Source: JAJYQH01 sp036261615
Lineage (GTDB): Bacteria > Actinomycetota > Actinomycetes > Propionibacteriales > Propionibacteriaceae
DNA length: 13,878 bases
Reading direction: 5' to 3'
Assembly: GCA_036261615.1 (NCBI GenBank)
Contig: DATAKK010000022.1
Coordinates: forward strand, 1 to 13,878
This document shows positions 7,622-13,700 of the stretch, one piece after another. A program made the position numbers and the translations under genes. A model generated the notes under the pieces. It searched no databases, was not told the DNA's origin, and saw only the letters and a program-made list of their open reading frames with translations. Every line of letters starts with the position of its first letter. The first letter of the stretch is position 1.

Positions 7622-7707
7622 AGTTCCTCCCGGAATCGTCGGATGCGCAGGGTCGTCGGGGGTGCCCTTGGGAGTTGTTCCTGCCCATCTCGTGGTGGTT
7701 GAGCCCG

Positions 7708-7713
7708 AAACTA
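7708..7713 (-). promoter_or_regulatory. Possible -10 of the dpp operon promoter
   Basis: Read on the minus strand this is TAGTTT, matching the actinobacterial TANNNT -10, about 87 bases before the dppA start. No good -35 lies at the expected spacing (GAGGGT is there), so this is a weak call. It is AT-richer than its surroundings and correctly oriented. Confidence 0.25.
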
Positions 7714-7789
7714 CACCGGCCGGACCCAATACCCTCGCTACGCCCAAGCCTCGTCACCAGATCGTTACGCGCCGGTCAGGAACGCCCTA

Positions 7790-7805
7790 CTCACGCCCGG
7801 GTGAG
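7790..7805. promoter_or_regulatory. Dyad upstream of the secY promoter, possible operator
   Basis: CTCAC-N6-GTGAG inverted repeat (5-bp arms, six-base GC-rich centre), ending 23 bases before the candidate secY -10, so it borders the -35 region. It might be a protein-binding site controlling secY or the divergent dpp operon. With such short arms in GC-rich DNA, chance is also possible. Confidence 0.25.
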
Positions 7806-7828
7806 CCGGGGCGGGGGTGCTGCTTTGG

Positions 7829-7834
7829 TAGGCT
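7829..7834 (+). promoter_or_regulatory. Probable secY promoter -10
   Basis: TAGGCT in the context TTTGGTAGGCT fits the actinobacterial TANNNT -10. No recognisable -35 lies 16-19 bases upstream (GCCGGG). The predicted start near 7840 is just before the first leader hairpin. A promoter is expected here because the upstream genes run in the opposite direction and cannot supply transcription of secY-adk-map. Confidence 0.45.
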
Positions 7835-7846
7835 GCTGCGGCCGCA

Positions 7847-7940
7847 GTGTTGGCATGCAGGGCCGGGTCGTGGGGCAACCCCGCCCGGGCAGGCATGCCA
7901 ACACGCCAGGGCCATGCCTGCCTGTACTCCAACAAGAGAG
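7847..7940 (+). promoter_or_regulatory. Structured secY leader with mutually exclusive hairpins
   Basis: Structure 1: perfect 12-bp stem GTGTTGGCATGC (7847-7858) with GCATGCCAACAC (7893-7904), containing inner pairing GGGG-CAA-CCCC (7872-7882). Structure 2: perfect 10-bp stem GGCAGGCATG (7888-7897) with CATGCCTGCC (7913-7922). They share bases 7893-7897 and cannot coexist. A third option pairs TGTTGG (7848-7853) with CCAACA (7929-7934), which abuts the Shine-Dalgarno AAGAGAG (7934-7940). No T-run follows, so translational or factor-dependent control is more likely than intrinsic termination. I do not recognise it as a named RNA family. Confidence 0.5.
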
Positions 7941-7947
7941 TCCTCTC

Positions 7948-9255
7948 ATGCTTTCTGCTGTCGCCACGGTGTTCCGCACGCCTGAGCTGCGCAAGAAGGT
8001 GCTCTTCACCTTGTTCATCCTGGCGCTGTTCCGCCTGGGGTCGGTCATCCCCGTGCCCAACGTCAACATCGCCCAGATCAACACCTGCCGCATCCAGGCC
8101 CAGTCGGGGGCCAACGCCGGCCTCTACTCGATGATCAACCTGTTCTCGGGTGGGGCGCTGCTGCAGCTGGCGATCTTCGCGCTGGGCATCATGCCGTACA
8201 TCACCAGCTCGATCATCCTGCAGCTGCTCACCGTGGTGATCCCGCGGTTGGAGAGCCTCAAGAAGGAGGGGTCGGCCGGTCAGGCGACGATCACGCAGTA
8301 CACCCGCTACCTCACGCTGGTGCTCGCGGTGCTCCAGGCGACGGCCTTCGTGACCCTCGCCGTCAACGGCACCCTCTTCCAGAACTGCGCGGGCGTGGTC
8401 TACAACACCGGTGTCTTCCCGGTCGTCGTGATGATCCTCACGATGACGGCCGGGACGTCGATCATCATGTGGATGGGCGAGCTCATCACCGAGCGCGGCA
8501 TCGGCAACGGCATGTCGGTGATGATCTTCACCCAGATCGCCGCCCAGTTCCCGACCTCGCTGTGGTCGATCAAGACGGCCCGCACCGGCGCCAACGCCTG
8601 GTTCATCTTCGGGCTCGTCATCGCCGTGGGCCTGCTCGTCATGGCCGCTGTCGTTTTCATGGAGCAGGCGCAGCGCCGCATCCCCGTGCAGTACGCCAAG
8701 CGGATGGTCGGCCGGCGGATGTTCGGCGGGACCACCACCTACATCCCGCTGAAGGTCAACCAGTCGGGCGTCATCCCGGTGATCTTCGCGTCGTCGATGC
8801 TCCAGCTGCCGGTCCTGTACGCGACCTTCCGGCCCACGGGCTGGGGGGCGCAGTGGATCGGCGCGAACCTCGTCACCGGCAGCCACTGGATCTACAACGT
8901 CGCGTTCTTCCTTCTCATCGTGTTCTTCTGTTACTTCTACGTCGCGATCACCTTCGACCCGGTCGAGATCAGCGACAACATGAAGAAGTACGGGGGGTTC
9001 ATCCCCGGCATCCGGGCCGGCACCCAGACCGAGAGGTACCTCGGCTACGTGCTGAGCCGGCTCACCGCCCCCGGCTCGTTGTACCTCGGCATCATCTCCC
9101 TACTGCCCACCCTGGCGTTCGTCCTCGTGGGGGCTCAGGGTAAGTTCCCGTTCGGCGGGACCTCGATCCTCATCGTCGTGGGCGTGGCGCTCGACACGGT
9201 GAAGCAGATCGAAAGCCAGCTTCAGCAGCGGAACTACGAAGGATTCCTCAAGTGA
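7948..9255 (+). CDS. secY: Preprotein translocase subunit SecY
   Basis: A 435-residue membrane protein forming the channel of the Sec translocon with SecE and SecG, through which unfolded proteins leave the cell or enter the membrane. Full family length with the expected ten membrane segments. Family marks are F-R-T-P-E-L-R-K-K at the N-terminus, N-L-F-S-G-G-A-L-L-Q-L, the G-I-M-P-Y-I-T-S-S-I-I-L-Q-L stretch, R-R-I-P-V-Q-Y-A-K-R-M, and the cytoplasmic loop K-K-Y-G-G-F-I-P-G-I-R needed for SecA and ribosome contact. That loop continues A-G-T-Q rather than the commoner P-G-x-x. The start is ATG at 7948, giving the usual M-L-S-A-x-A-x-x-F-R, behind AAGAGAG. An in-frame upstream ATG at 7675 would translate the promoter and leader and is rejected. 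The stop overlaps the adk start as GTGA, so it is the first gene of a secY-adk-map unit. Confidence 0.97.
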   Translation: MLSAVATVFRTPELRKKVLFTLFILALFRLGSVIPVPNVNIAQINTCRIQAQSGANAGLYSMINLFSGGALLQLAIFALGIMPYITSSIILQLLTVVIPRLESLKKEGSAGQATITQYTRYLTLVLAVLQATAFVTLAVNGTLFQNCAGVVYNTGVFPVVVMILTMTAGTSIIMWMGELITERGIGNGMSVMIFTQIAAQFPTSLWSIKTARTGANAWFIFGLVIAVGLLVMAAVVFMEQAQRRIPVQYAKRMVGRRMFGGTTTYIPLKVNQSGVIPVIFASSMLQLPVLYATFRPTGWGAQWIGANLVTGSHWIYNVAFFLLIVFFCYFYVAITFDPVEISDNMKKYGGFIPGIRAGTQTERYLGYVLSRLTAPGSLYLGIISLLPTLAFVLVGAQGKFPFGGTSILIVVGVALDTVKQIESQLQQRNYEGFLK

Positions 9256-9827
9256 GAATGCTCATCATGGGAGCCCCCGGTGCGGGCAAGGGCACCCAGG
9301 CCAAGCAGATCAGCGAGCACTACGGCATCCCCGCGATCTCCACCGGAGAGATCTTCCGCCGCCACATCGCCGAGCGCACAGACCTCGGCAAGCGGGTCAA
9401 GGAGATCATCTCCGCCGGCGACTTCGTGCCCGACGTTCTCACGACGGCCCTGGTCGCGAGCCGGTTCCTCGAACCGGACGCCCGCGAGGGGTTCCTCCTC
9501 GACGGCTACCCCCGCACGGCCGCGCAGGTCGCCGCCCTCGACATCATGCTCGCCGACCTCCACACCCGGCTCGACTGCGTGCTGTCGCTCGAGGCCGACA
9601 CCGACCAGCTGGTCGCCCGGTTGCTCAAGCGCGCCCAGATCGAGGGCCGCCTCGACGACAACGAGCAGACGATCCGGCACCGGATGAACGTCTACGAGGC
9701 CGAGACCGCCGAGCTCATGGACATCTTCGACCGCCGGGGCATCCTCCTGCGGGTCAACGGCGAGGGCGGGATCGACGAGGTGACCCGCCGGATCACCGCC
9801 GCCATCGACGAGTTCGTGGCGCACTGA
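9252..9827 (+). CDS. adk: Adenylate kinase
   Basis: A 191-residue cytosolic enzyme catalysing ATP + AMP to 2 ADP, which keeps the adenylate pool balanced. P-loop G-A-P-G-A-G-K-G-T at 7-15; AMP-site S-T-G-E-I-F-R 30-36; signature F-L-L-D-G-Y-P-R-T 81-89 (Tyr where Phe is commoner); catalytic arginines in the lid and after it (R-L-L-K-R, E-G-R-x-D-D, R-H-R). It is the short-lid form without the zinc-type LID insertion, as usual in actinobacteria. The start is GTG at 9252, overlapping the secY stop, with AAGGA at 9239-9243 eight bases upstream. The ATG two codons later is a less likely alternative. It is followed by map after one base. Confidence 0.96.
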   Translation: MRMLIMGAPGAGKGTQAKQISEHYGIPAISTGEIFRRHIAERTDLGKRVKEIISAGDFVPDVLTTALVASRFLEPDAREGFLLDGYPRTAAQVAALDIMLADLHTRLDCVLSLEADTDQLVARLLKRAQIEGRLDDNEQTIRHRMNVYEAETAELMDIFDRRGILLRVNGEGGIDEVTRRITAAIDEFVAH

Positions 9828-9828
9828 C

Positions 9829-10683
9829 GTGGCGCTGATCGAGCGGATCGAACTCAAGCGACCCGACCAGATCCGCCTCATGCGCCAGGCGGGCCTGGTG
9901 GTGGCGGAGGCGCTCGCCGCAATGGGGGAGGCCCTGCGTCCGGGGCTGTCCACCGGTGACCTCGACGAGATCGCCCGCGGCGTCCTCGCCGCCCACGGCG
10001 CCACCTCGAACTTCCTCAACTACGGCGCTGACTGGGGGTTCACCCCCTACCCGGCGGTGGTGTGCGTGTCGGTGAACGAGGAGATCGTCCACGGCATCCC
10101 CGGGTCGCGCACCGTGCAGGCGGGCGACGTCGTGTCGGTCGACTTCGGCGCCGTGGTCGAGGGCTGGCACGGGGACGCCGCCCGCACCTTCGTGGTCGGC
10201 GACCCGGACGCCGACGACGCGGCACTCATCGAGGCGACCCGGCGCGCCATGTGGGACGGCATCGCCGCGGCGCACCACGGCAAGCGGATCGGCGACGTGT
10301 CCGCCGCCATCGAGCGCAGCATCGCCGGCAGCGGCCGCGCCGGCGGGCGCGACTTCGGCATCGTGCGCGACTACACCGGCCACGGGATCGGCACGGCCAT
10401 GCACATGGCCCCCGACGTGCCCAACTACGGCCGCTCCGGGCGGGGCGCGAAACTCACGGCCGGGATGTGCCTGGCCATCGAGCCGATGCTCACCCTCGGC
10501 CGAGAGCGCACCGTCACCCTCGACGACGACTGGACCGTGGTGACGGCCGACTCCTCCCGCGCCGCGCACTGGGAGAACACGGTCGCCGTCACCACCGACG
10601 GCCTCTGGGTACTCACCGAGCCCGACGGGGGCCGGACCGAGCTCGCGGCCCGAGGCGTCCCCGTGTCGTCGCTGGCAGACTGA
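9829..10683 (+). CDS. map: Methionine aminopeptidase, type I
   Basis: A 284-residue metalloprotease that removes the initiator methionine from nascent proteins. All conserved pita-bread residues are visible: H88 (N-E-E-I-V-H-G-I-P), metal ligands D105 (V-D-F-G), D116 (H-G-D-A-A-R-T), H185 (G-H-G-I-G-T), E218 (A-I-E-P-M) and E249 (W-E-N-T-V). It has no N-terminal zinc or SH3-binding extension. The start is GTG at 9829, one base after the adk stop; no strong Shine-Dalgarno precedes it, suggesting coupling to adk. Its place after adk is the normal actinobacterial order. It works directly downstream of peptide deformylase on exported and cytosolic chains alike. Confidence 0.96.
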   Translation: MALIERIELKRPDQIRLMRQAGLVVAEALAAMGEALRPGLSTGDLDEIARGVLAAHGATSNFLNYGADWGFTPYPAVVCVSVNEEIVHGIPGSRTVQAGDVVSVDFGAVVEGWHGDAARTFVVGDPDADDAALIEATRRAMWDGIAAAHHGKRIGDVSAAIERSIAGSGRAGGRDFGIVRDYTGHGIGTAMHMAPDVPNYGRSGRGAKLTAGMCLAIEPMLTLGRERTVTLDDDWTVVTADSSRAAHWENTVAVTTDGLWVLTEPDGGRTELAARGVPVSSLAD

Positions 10684-10689
10684 CCGCCT

Positions 10690-10704
10690 CGTCGGGTCCC
10701 GACG
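10690..10704 (+). repeat. Short dyad after map
   Basis: CGTCGGG-T-CCCGACG, a 15-base palindrome with a single central base, seven bases after the map stop. As RNA it would form about five pairs with a five-base loop. Too small to call a terminator; transcription may continue into fhs 64 bases later. Confidence 0.35.
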
Positions 10705-10767
10705 GACGCCGGCCCGATGCGCCGACCCTCGCGGCATCGCGGGACACCGTGGTGTTGACTGGGCCTC

Positions 10768-12498
10768 GTGCCATCGACGTCACCGCGCACCGATCCTTGC
10801 CCCGAACCGCAGTCCGACCTCGCCATCGCGCGGTCCACGCCGCTCAGTCCGATCGCCGCCATCGCCGCCGACGCGGGGATCCCCGAGCAGCGGGTCGAGC
10901 CCTACGGGCGGCACGTGGCGAAGATCGACCTCGGCGTGCTCGACGACATCGCCGGACGCCGCCCCGCCAAGTACGTCGTGGTCACCGCCGTGACCCCGAC
11001 GCCGCTGGGGGAGGGCAAGACGACGACCGCGGTCGGACTCGCCCAGGGCCTCGCCGCGCTCGGTCACCGCACGATGCTCACCCTGCGCCAGCCGTCGATG
11101 GGCCCGACGTTCGGGGTCAAGGGGGGCGCCGCGGGCGCGGGGCACGCGCAGGTGCTCCCCATGGAGCAGATGAACCTGCACCTCACCGGCGACTTCCACG
11201 CGATCACGGCCGCCCACAACCTGCTGGCCGCCATGGTCGACAACCACCTGCACCAGGGCAACGACCTCGGCCTCGACCCCCACGCCATCTCGTGGCGGCG
11301 GGTGGTCGACGTCAACGACCGGGCCCTGCGCAACCTCGTCCTCGGCCTGGGACAGGCGCAGGACGGCGTCCCCCGCCAGTCGGGTTTCGACATCACCGCC
11401 GCCAGCGAGGTCGGGGTGATCATCGCCCTGGCGACCTCGCTGCGCGACCTGCGGGAGCGCCTCGGCCGGATTGTCGTCGGCTTCACCCGGGACGGGCGTC
11501 CGGTGACGGCCGACGACCTCAGGGCGGCGGGCGCGATGGCGGTGATCCTCAAGGACGCGTTGCGTCCCAACCTGCTGCAGACCTGCGAGCACACACCGGT
11601 GCTCGTGCACGCCGGGCCGTTCGGCAACATCGCCACGGGGAACTCGTCGATCGTTGCCGACCAGGTCGGCGTCCGGTGCGCCGACTACCTCATCACCGAG
11701 GCCGGCTTCGGCGCCGACATGGGGGCCGAGCGCTTCGTCAACATCAAGTGCCGGCTGTCGGGCCTGCAGCCGCACGCGGCGGTGGTGGTGACCACAGTGC
11801 GGGCGATGAAGCTCCATTCGGGACGGCACCGGGTGGTGGCCGGCCGCCCGTTACCCGACGCGATGCTCGCCGAGAACCCCGACGACGTGCGGGCGGGGGC
11901 CGCGAACCTGCTCAAGCACCTCGACATCGTCCACTCGTTCGGCCTCATCCCGGTGGTGGCCGTCAACGTCTTCCCGCAGGACCACCCCTCCGAGTTGCAG
12001 GCGATCGTCGACATCGCGTCGGCCGCCGGCGTCCGGTGCCGCCTGGCGACCCACGTCGTCGACGGTGGGCAGGGCGCCGTCGACCTTGCTCGCGCCGTCG
12101 TCGAGGCGTGCGAGCAGCCGAGCGAGGTGCGCTACACCTACCGGCTCGACGAACCGCTCGTCGCGAAGATCACCGCGGTCGCGCGCGAGGTGTACGGCGC
12201 GGACGCCATCGACGTGCTCCCGGACGCCGCCCGCGAACTGGCCCGGCTCGAGGCGCTGGGATACGGCAACCTGCCGGTCGTCATCGCCAAGACCCACCTG
12301 TCGATCTCGTCCGATCCCCGGCTCAAGGGGGCCCCGACCGGGTGGACCCTGCCCGTGCGCGAGGTCCGGCTGGCCGCCGGCGCGGGCTACGTGTACGCGA
12401 TCTGCGGTGACATGCGCACGATGCCGGGGCTCGGCAGACACCCGGCGGCCGAGCGCATCGACATCGACGAGCACGGGGAGATCGTCGGGCTGTTCTGA
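10768..12498 (+). CDS. fhs: Formate-tetrahydrofolate ligase (10-formyl-THF synthetase)
   Basis: A 576-residue cytosolic enzyme that joins formate to tetrahydrofolate using ATP, making 10-formyl-THF for purines and initiator Met-tRNA formylation. The P-loop T-P-L-G-E-G-K-T-T-T is at 78-87; F-D-I-T-A-A-S-E-V starts at 207; E-A-G-F-G-A-D-M-G-A-E is at 311-321. The two diagnostic patterns are present but altered: G-V-K-G-G-A-A-G-A-G-H at 116-126 (usual end G-G-G-Y) and V-T-T-V-R-A-M-K-L-H-S-G at 341-352 (usual V-A-T-x-R-A-L-K-x-H-G-G). The start is GTG at 10768, the only standard candidate: a TGA in the same frame at 10756-10758 closes the frame upstream, and none follows before the conserved D-L-A-I-A-R. 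No Shine-Dalgarno is visible. The length is slightly above the usual 555-560. It sits 84 bases after map, not a standard neighbour. Confidence 0.93.
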   Translation: MPSTSPRTDPCPEPQSDLAIARSTPLSPIAAIAADAGIPEQRVEPYGRHVAKIDLGVLDDIAGRRPAKYVVVTAVTPTPLGEGKTTTAVGLAQGLAALGHRTMLTLRQPSMGPTFGVKGGAAGAGHAQVLPMEQMNLHLTGDFHAITAAHNLLAAMVDNHLHQGNDLGLDPHAISWRRVVDVNDRALRNLVLGLGQAQDGVPRQSGFDITAASEVGVIIALATSLRDLRERLGRIVVGFTRDGRPVTADDLRAAGAMAVILKDALRPNLLQTCEHTPVLVHAGPFGNIATGNSSIVADQVGVRCADYLITEAGFGADMGAERFVNIKCRLSGLQPHAAVVVTTVRAMKLHSGRHRVVAGRPLPDAMLAENPDDVRAGAANLLKHLDIVHSFGLIPVVAVNVFPQDHPSELQAIVDIASAAGVRCRLATHVVDGGQGAVDLARAVVEACEQPSEVRYTYRLDEPLVAKITAVAREVYGADAIDVLPDAARELARLEALGYGNLPVVIAKTHLSISSDPRLKGAPTGWTLPVREVRLAAGAGYVYAICGDMRTMPGLGRHPAAERIDIDEHGEIVGLF

Positions 12499-12508
12499 CC
12501 CGCGGCCT

Positions 12509-12540
12509 GCTCCACCCCCCGGTCTCAGAAGCGGGGGAGC
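12509..12540 (+). terminator. Possible weak terminator after fhs
   Basis: GCTCC-A-CCC (12509-12517) can pair with GGGGGAGC (12533-12540) with one bulged A and a 15-base loop, starting 11 bases after the fhs stop. There is no T-run, and it overlaps the upstream side of a possible promoter for the next gene. A weak call. Confidence 0.3.
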
Positions 12541-12542
12541 GG

Positions 12543-12548
12543 TACCGT
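12543..12548 (+). promoter_or_regulatory. Possible -10 for a leaderless transcript of the DUF1707-type gene
   Basis: TACCGT fits TANNNT and ends six bases before the GTG start at 12555, the spacing expected if transcription starts at the start codon. Leaderless GTG mRNAs are frequent in actinobacteria, and no clear Shine-Dalgarno precedes this start. No convincing -35 was found. Confidence 0.3.
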
Positions 12549-12554
12549 GAGGGT

Positions 12555-12959
12555 GTGCCCACCCCTCTCGTCGCCCGGCTCCGGCTGCATGCCGGCGAGC
12601 CCGTCACCGACGCGCTGAGGGACGAGATCGGCGGCCGGCTCAACGACGCCTACGTGGCGGGCGCCCTCGACGAGGGGGCCTACCGGAACCTGCTCGGACT
12701 GCTCTTCGACGCCGCGACCCTCGGCGACCTGGTGCCGGTGGCCGAAGCGCTGCCCCGTACGCCCACGTACGCCGAGCCCGCGATCGTGCGGTCGTCGGAG
12801 CCCGGTGCCCTGGCGACCAGGGGCCCGGGCACGATCCAGCCCGTCCCCACGGACGCCGGCGAGGTCGTGCGGCGCGGGCGGGCGGCGGCCTGGATGATGG
12901 TGGGCCTGGGCGCGGTGGTCGTCGTCCTCGTCGTGCTCGCCCTGCTGCTCGCCCTGTGA
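12555..12959 (+). CDS. DUF1707-type small membrane protein
   Basis: A 134-residue protein of unknown function. Residues about 16-67 resemble the actinobacterial DUF1707 domain: an R-D-E-I-x-x-R-L-N-D-A-Y-x-x-G-x-L-D-E-x-x-Y helix pair, then A-A-T-L-G-D-L and an ending L-P. The usual opening S-D-x-D-R is replaced by V-T-D-A-L-R, so it is a divergent member. A Pro/Thr/Gly-rich linker (68-105) follows, then a C-terminal membrane segment from about 112 to 134 preceded by R-R-G-R. It is thus tail-anchored, with the DUF1707 part probably cytoplasmic by the positive-inside rule. The start is GTG at 12555; no other start is in frame upstream nearby. It lies 56 bases after fhs and its stop is only 7 bases from the end of the convergent YCII gene. 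Confidence 0.75.
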   Translation: MPTPLVARLRLHAGEPVTDALRDEIGGRLNDAYVAGALDEGAYRNLLGLLFDAATLGDLVPVAEALPRTPTYAEPAIVRSSEPGALATRGPGTIQPVPTDAGEVVRRGRAAAWMMVGLGAVVVVLVVLALLLAL

Positions 12960-12972
12960 GGCTGGCTCAGCC
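12960..12972. repeat. Small dyad between convergent genes
   Basis: GGCTG-GCT-CAGCC, five pairs with a three-base loop, spanning the 7-base gap and the last codon region of the YCII gene. It is the only inverted repeat where two convergent transcripts meet. Too short to be confident that it terminates either. Confidence 0.3.
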
Positions 12973-13251
12973 GGCGAACACCCCGATGACGGGGTCCCAC
13001 TCGGTGATGGTTCGTCGGGCGATGAACTCGGACGCCGCGAACGGGTCGCGGTCGAGCAGGTCGGCGACCCGCTCCGGATGCGGGGCCTGCATGATGAGCA
13101 GCGCCCCACCGTGCTCGGTTCCCACGAGGGGCCCCGAGGCGACCAGGTCTCCGGCCTCGGCGAGCTTGCGGAGGTAGGCCCGATGCGCCGGTCGGACGCT
13201 GTCGAGGTCCGCCCCCGGGGTGTAGTCGTACTGAACGGCGAAGTAGGTCAT
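12967..13251 (-). CDS. YCII-family protein
   Basis: A 94-residue protein with the YCII alpha/beta (dimeric ferredoxin-like) fold. The layout is typical: first strand F-A-V-Q-Y-D-Y, conserved H23 in R-P-A-H-R-A-Y-L, G-P-L-V (40-43), G-G-A-L-L-I-M (48-54), D-P-F at 69-71 and a final W-D-P-V-I-G. The conserved His and Asp are proposed to form an active site, but no general function is established; some relatives are dehydrochlorinase-like. The ATG at 13251 follows AAGGT at five to seven bases, which also reads as TAAGGT, a possible -10 of a leaderless transcript. It runs opposite to its neighbours: convergent with the DUF1707-type gene and divergent from infA. Confidence 0.88.
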   Translation of the reverse strand: MTYFAVQYDYTPGADLDSVRPAHRAYLRKLAEAGDLVASGPLVGTEHGGALLIMQAPHPERVADLLDRDPFAASEFIARRTITEWDPVIGVFAG

Positions 13252-13265
13252 GCATGCACCTTAAC

Positions 13266-13282
13266 GGGGCGGCGACCGCCCC
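13266..13282. repeat. Hairpin in the YCII/infA divergent region
   Basis: GGGGCGG-CGA-CCGCCCC, a 7-bp stem with a three-base loop. On the minus strand it lies 15 bases upstream of the YCII start codon, where a promoter would be expected. It could be a regulatory structure or chance in very GC-rich sequence. Confidence 0.3.
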
Positions 13283-13326
13283 CTCAGGCCGGAGGCGGGC
13301 GGCGTCCGGGTCGGGACGGCCCCGAT

Positions 13327-13366
13327 TTGGTGAGGCCCAGCCGGACAGCCTAAACTTGGCTGTCGG
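13327..13366 (+). promoter_or_regulatory. Probable infA promoter with dyad around the -10
   Basis: TTGGTG (13327-13332) and TAAACT (13351-13356), 18 bases apart, fit a sigma-A-type -35 and -10, with a start near 13363 and a leader of about 76 bases. The -10 lies exactly in the spacer of a perfect 7-bp inverted repeat, GACAGCC (13344-13350) and GGCTGTC (13358-13364). With a one-base bulge this extends by two more pairs. Such a dyad could be an operator or an early RNA hairpin. Confidence 0.5.
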
Positions 13367-13438
13367 TCACCTGTGCCCAGGCGATTGTTCGTGCCCGTCA
13401 GCGGGCGTCGATCCTGTTCTCCAACAGATTGAGAGTTG

Positions 13439-13660
13439 ATGGCCAAAAAAGAGGGAGCCCTAGAACTCGAAGGCACCGTCGTCGAGAGCCTTCCCAACGC
13501 GATGTTCCGCGTGGAGCTCGACAACGGCCACCGGGTCCTGGCGACGATCAGCGGCAAGATGCGTCAGCACTACATCCGCATCCTGCCATCCGACAGGGTG
13601 GTCGTCGAGCTCTCTCCCTACGACCTCACTCGCGGACGCATCGTCTACCGTCACCGGTGA
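13439..13660 (+). CDS. infA: Translation initiation factor IF-1
   Basis: A 73-residue IF-1, a single OB-fold (S1-like) protein that binds the ribosomal A site during initiation and helps IF-2 and IF-3. The sequence is nearly canonical: M-A-K-K-E-G-A-L-E-L-E-G-T-V-V-E-S, N-A-M-F-R-V-E-L, I-S-G-K-M-R, Y-I-R-I-L-P and the C-terminal S-P-Y-D-L-T-R-G-R-I-V-Y-R. Thr37 stands where His is usual in the L-A-H-I-S-G-K stretch. The ATG at 13439 gives the standard N-terminus; an in-frame TTG just before it is unlikely. GAGAG at 13431-13435 is a close-set ribosome-binding site. It begins the alpha-operon part of the ribosomal cluster, followed by rpmJ. Confidence 0.97.
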   Translation: MAKKEGALELEGTVVESLPNAMFRVELDNGHRVLATISGKMRQHYIRILPSDRVVVELSPYDLTRGRIVYRHR

Positions 13661-13700
13661 ACCACCGTCCGGGGTTTCCCGGGCGTTTCCATCCAGCAGC

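Larger units (their letters stand above)
7622..7947. other. Divergent intergenic region, dppA/secY
   Basis: A 326-base stretch without a gene. It holds the dppA ribosome-binding site and leader on the left, a 16-base dyad (7790-7805), a probable secY -10 (7829-7834), a 12-base palindrome at the likely start point (7836-7847) and the structured secY leader. No insertion-sequence remnant was seen. Confidence 0.8.

Noticed and set aside
7675..7947. Upstream in-frame ATG that would add 91 residues to SecY.
   Set aside because: The extension covers the promoter and leader hairpins and is unlike any SecY; the ATG at 7948 gives the standard N-terminus.
10755..10760. TTGACT just before fhs, a good match to a -35 element.
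   Set aside because: No TANNNT lies 16-19 bases downstream, and a start from it would fall inside the fhs coding region.
10062..12410. A 782-codon open frame overlapping map and fhs on the same strand.
   Set aside because: The translation is extremely Arg/Gly/Pro-rich and covers the coding regions of two well-supported enzymes in another frame.
13436..13438. TTG as start codon of infA.
   Set aside because: It directly abuts the GAGAG site and gives M-M-A-K-K; the following ATG yields the conserved N-terminus.
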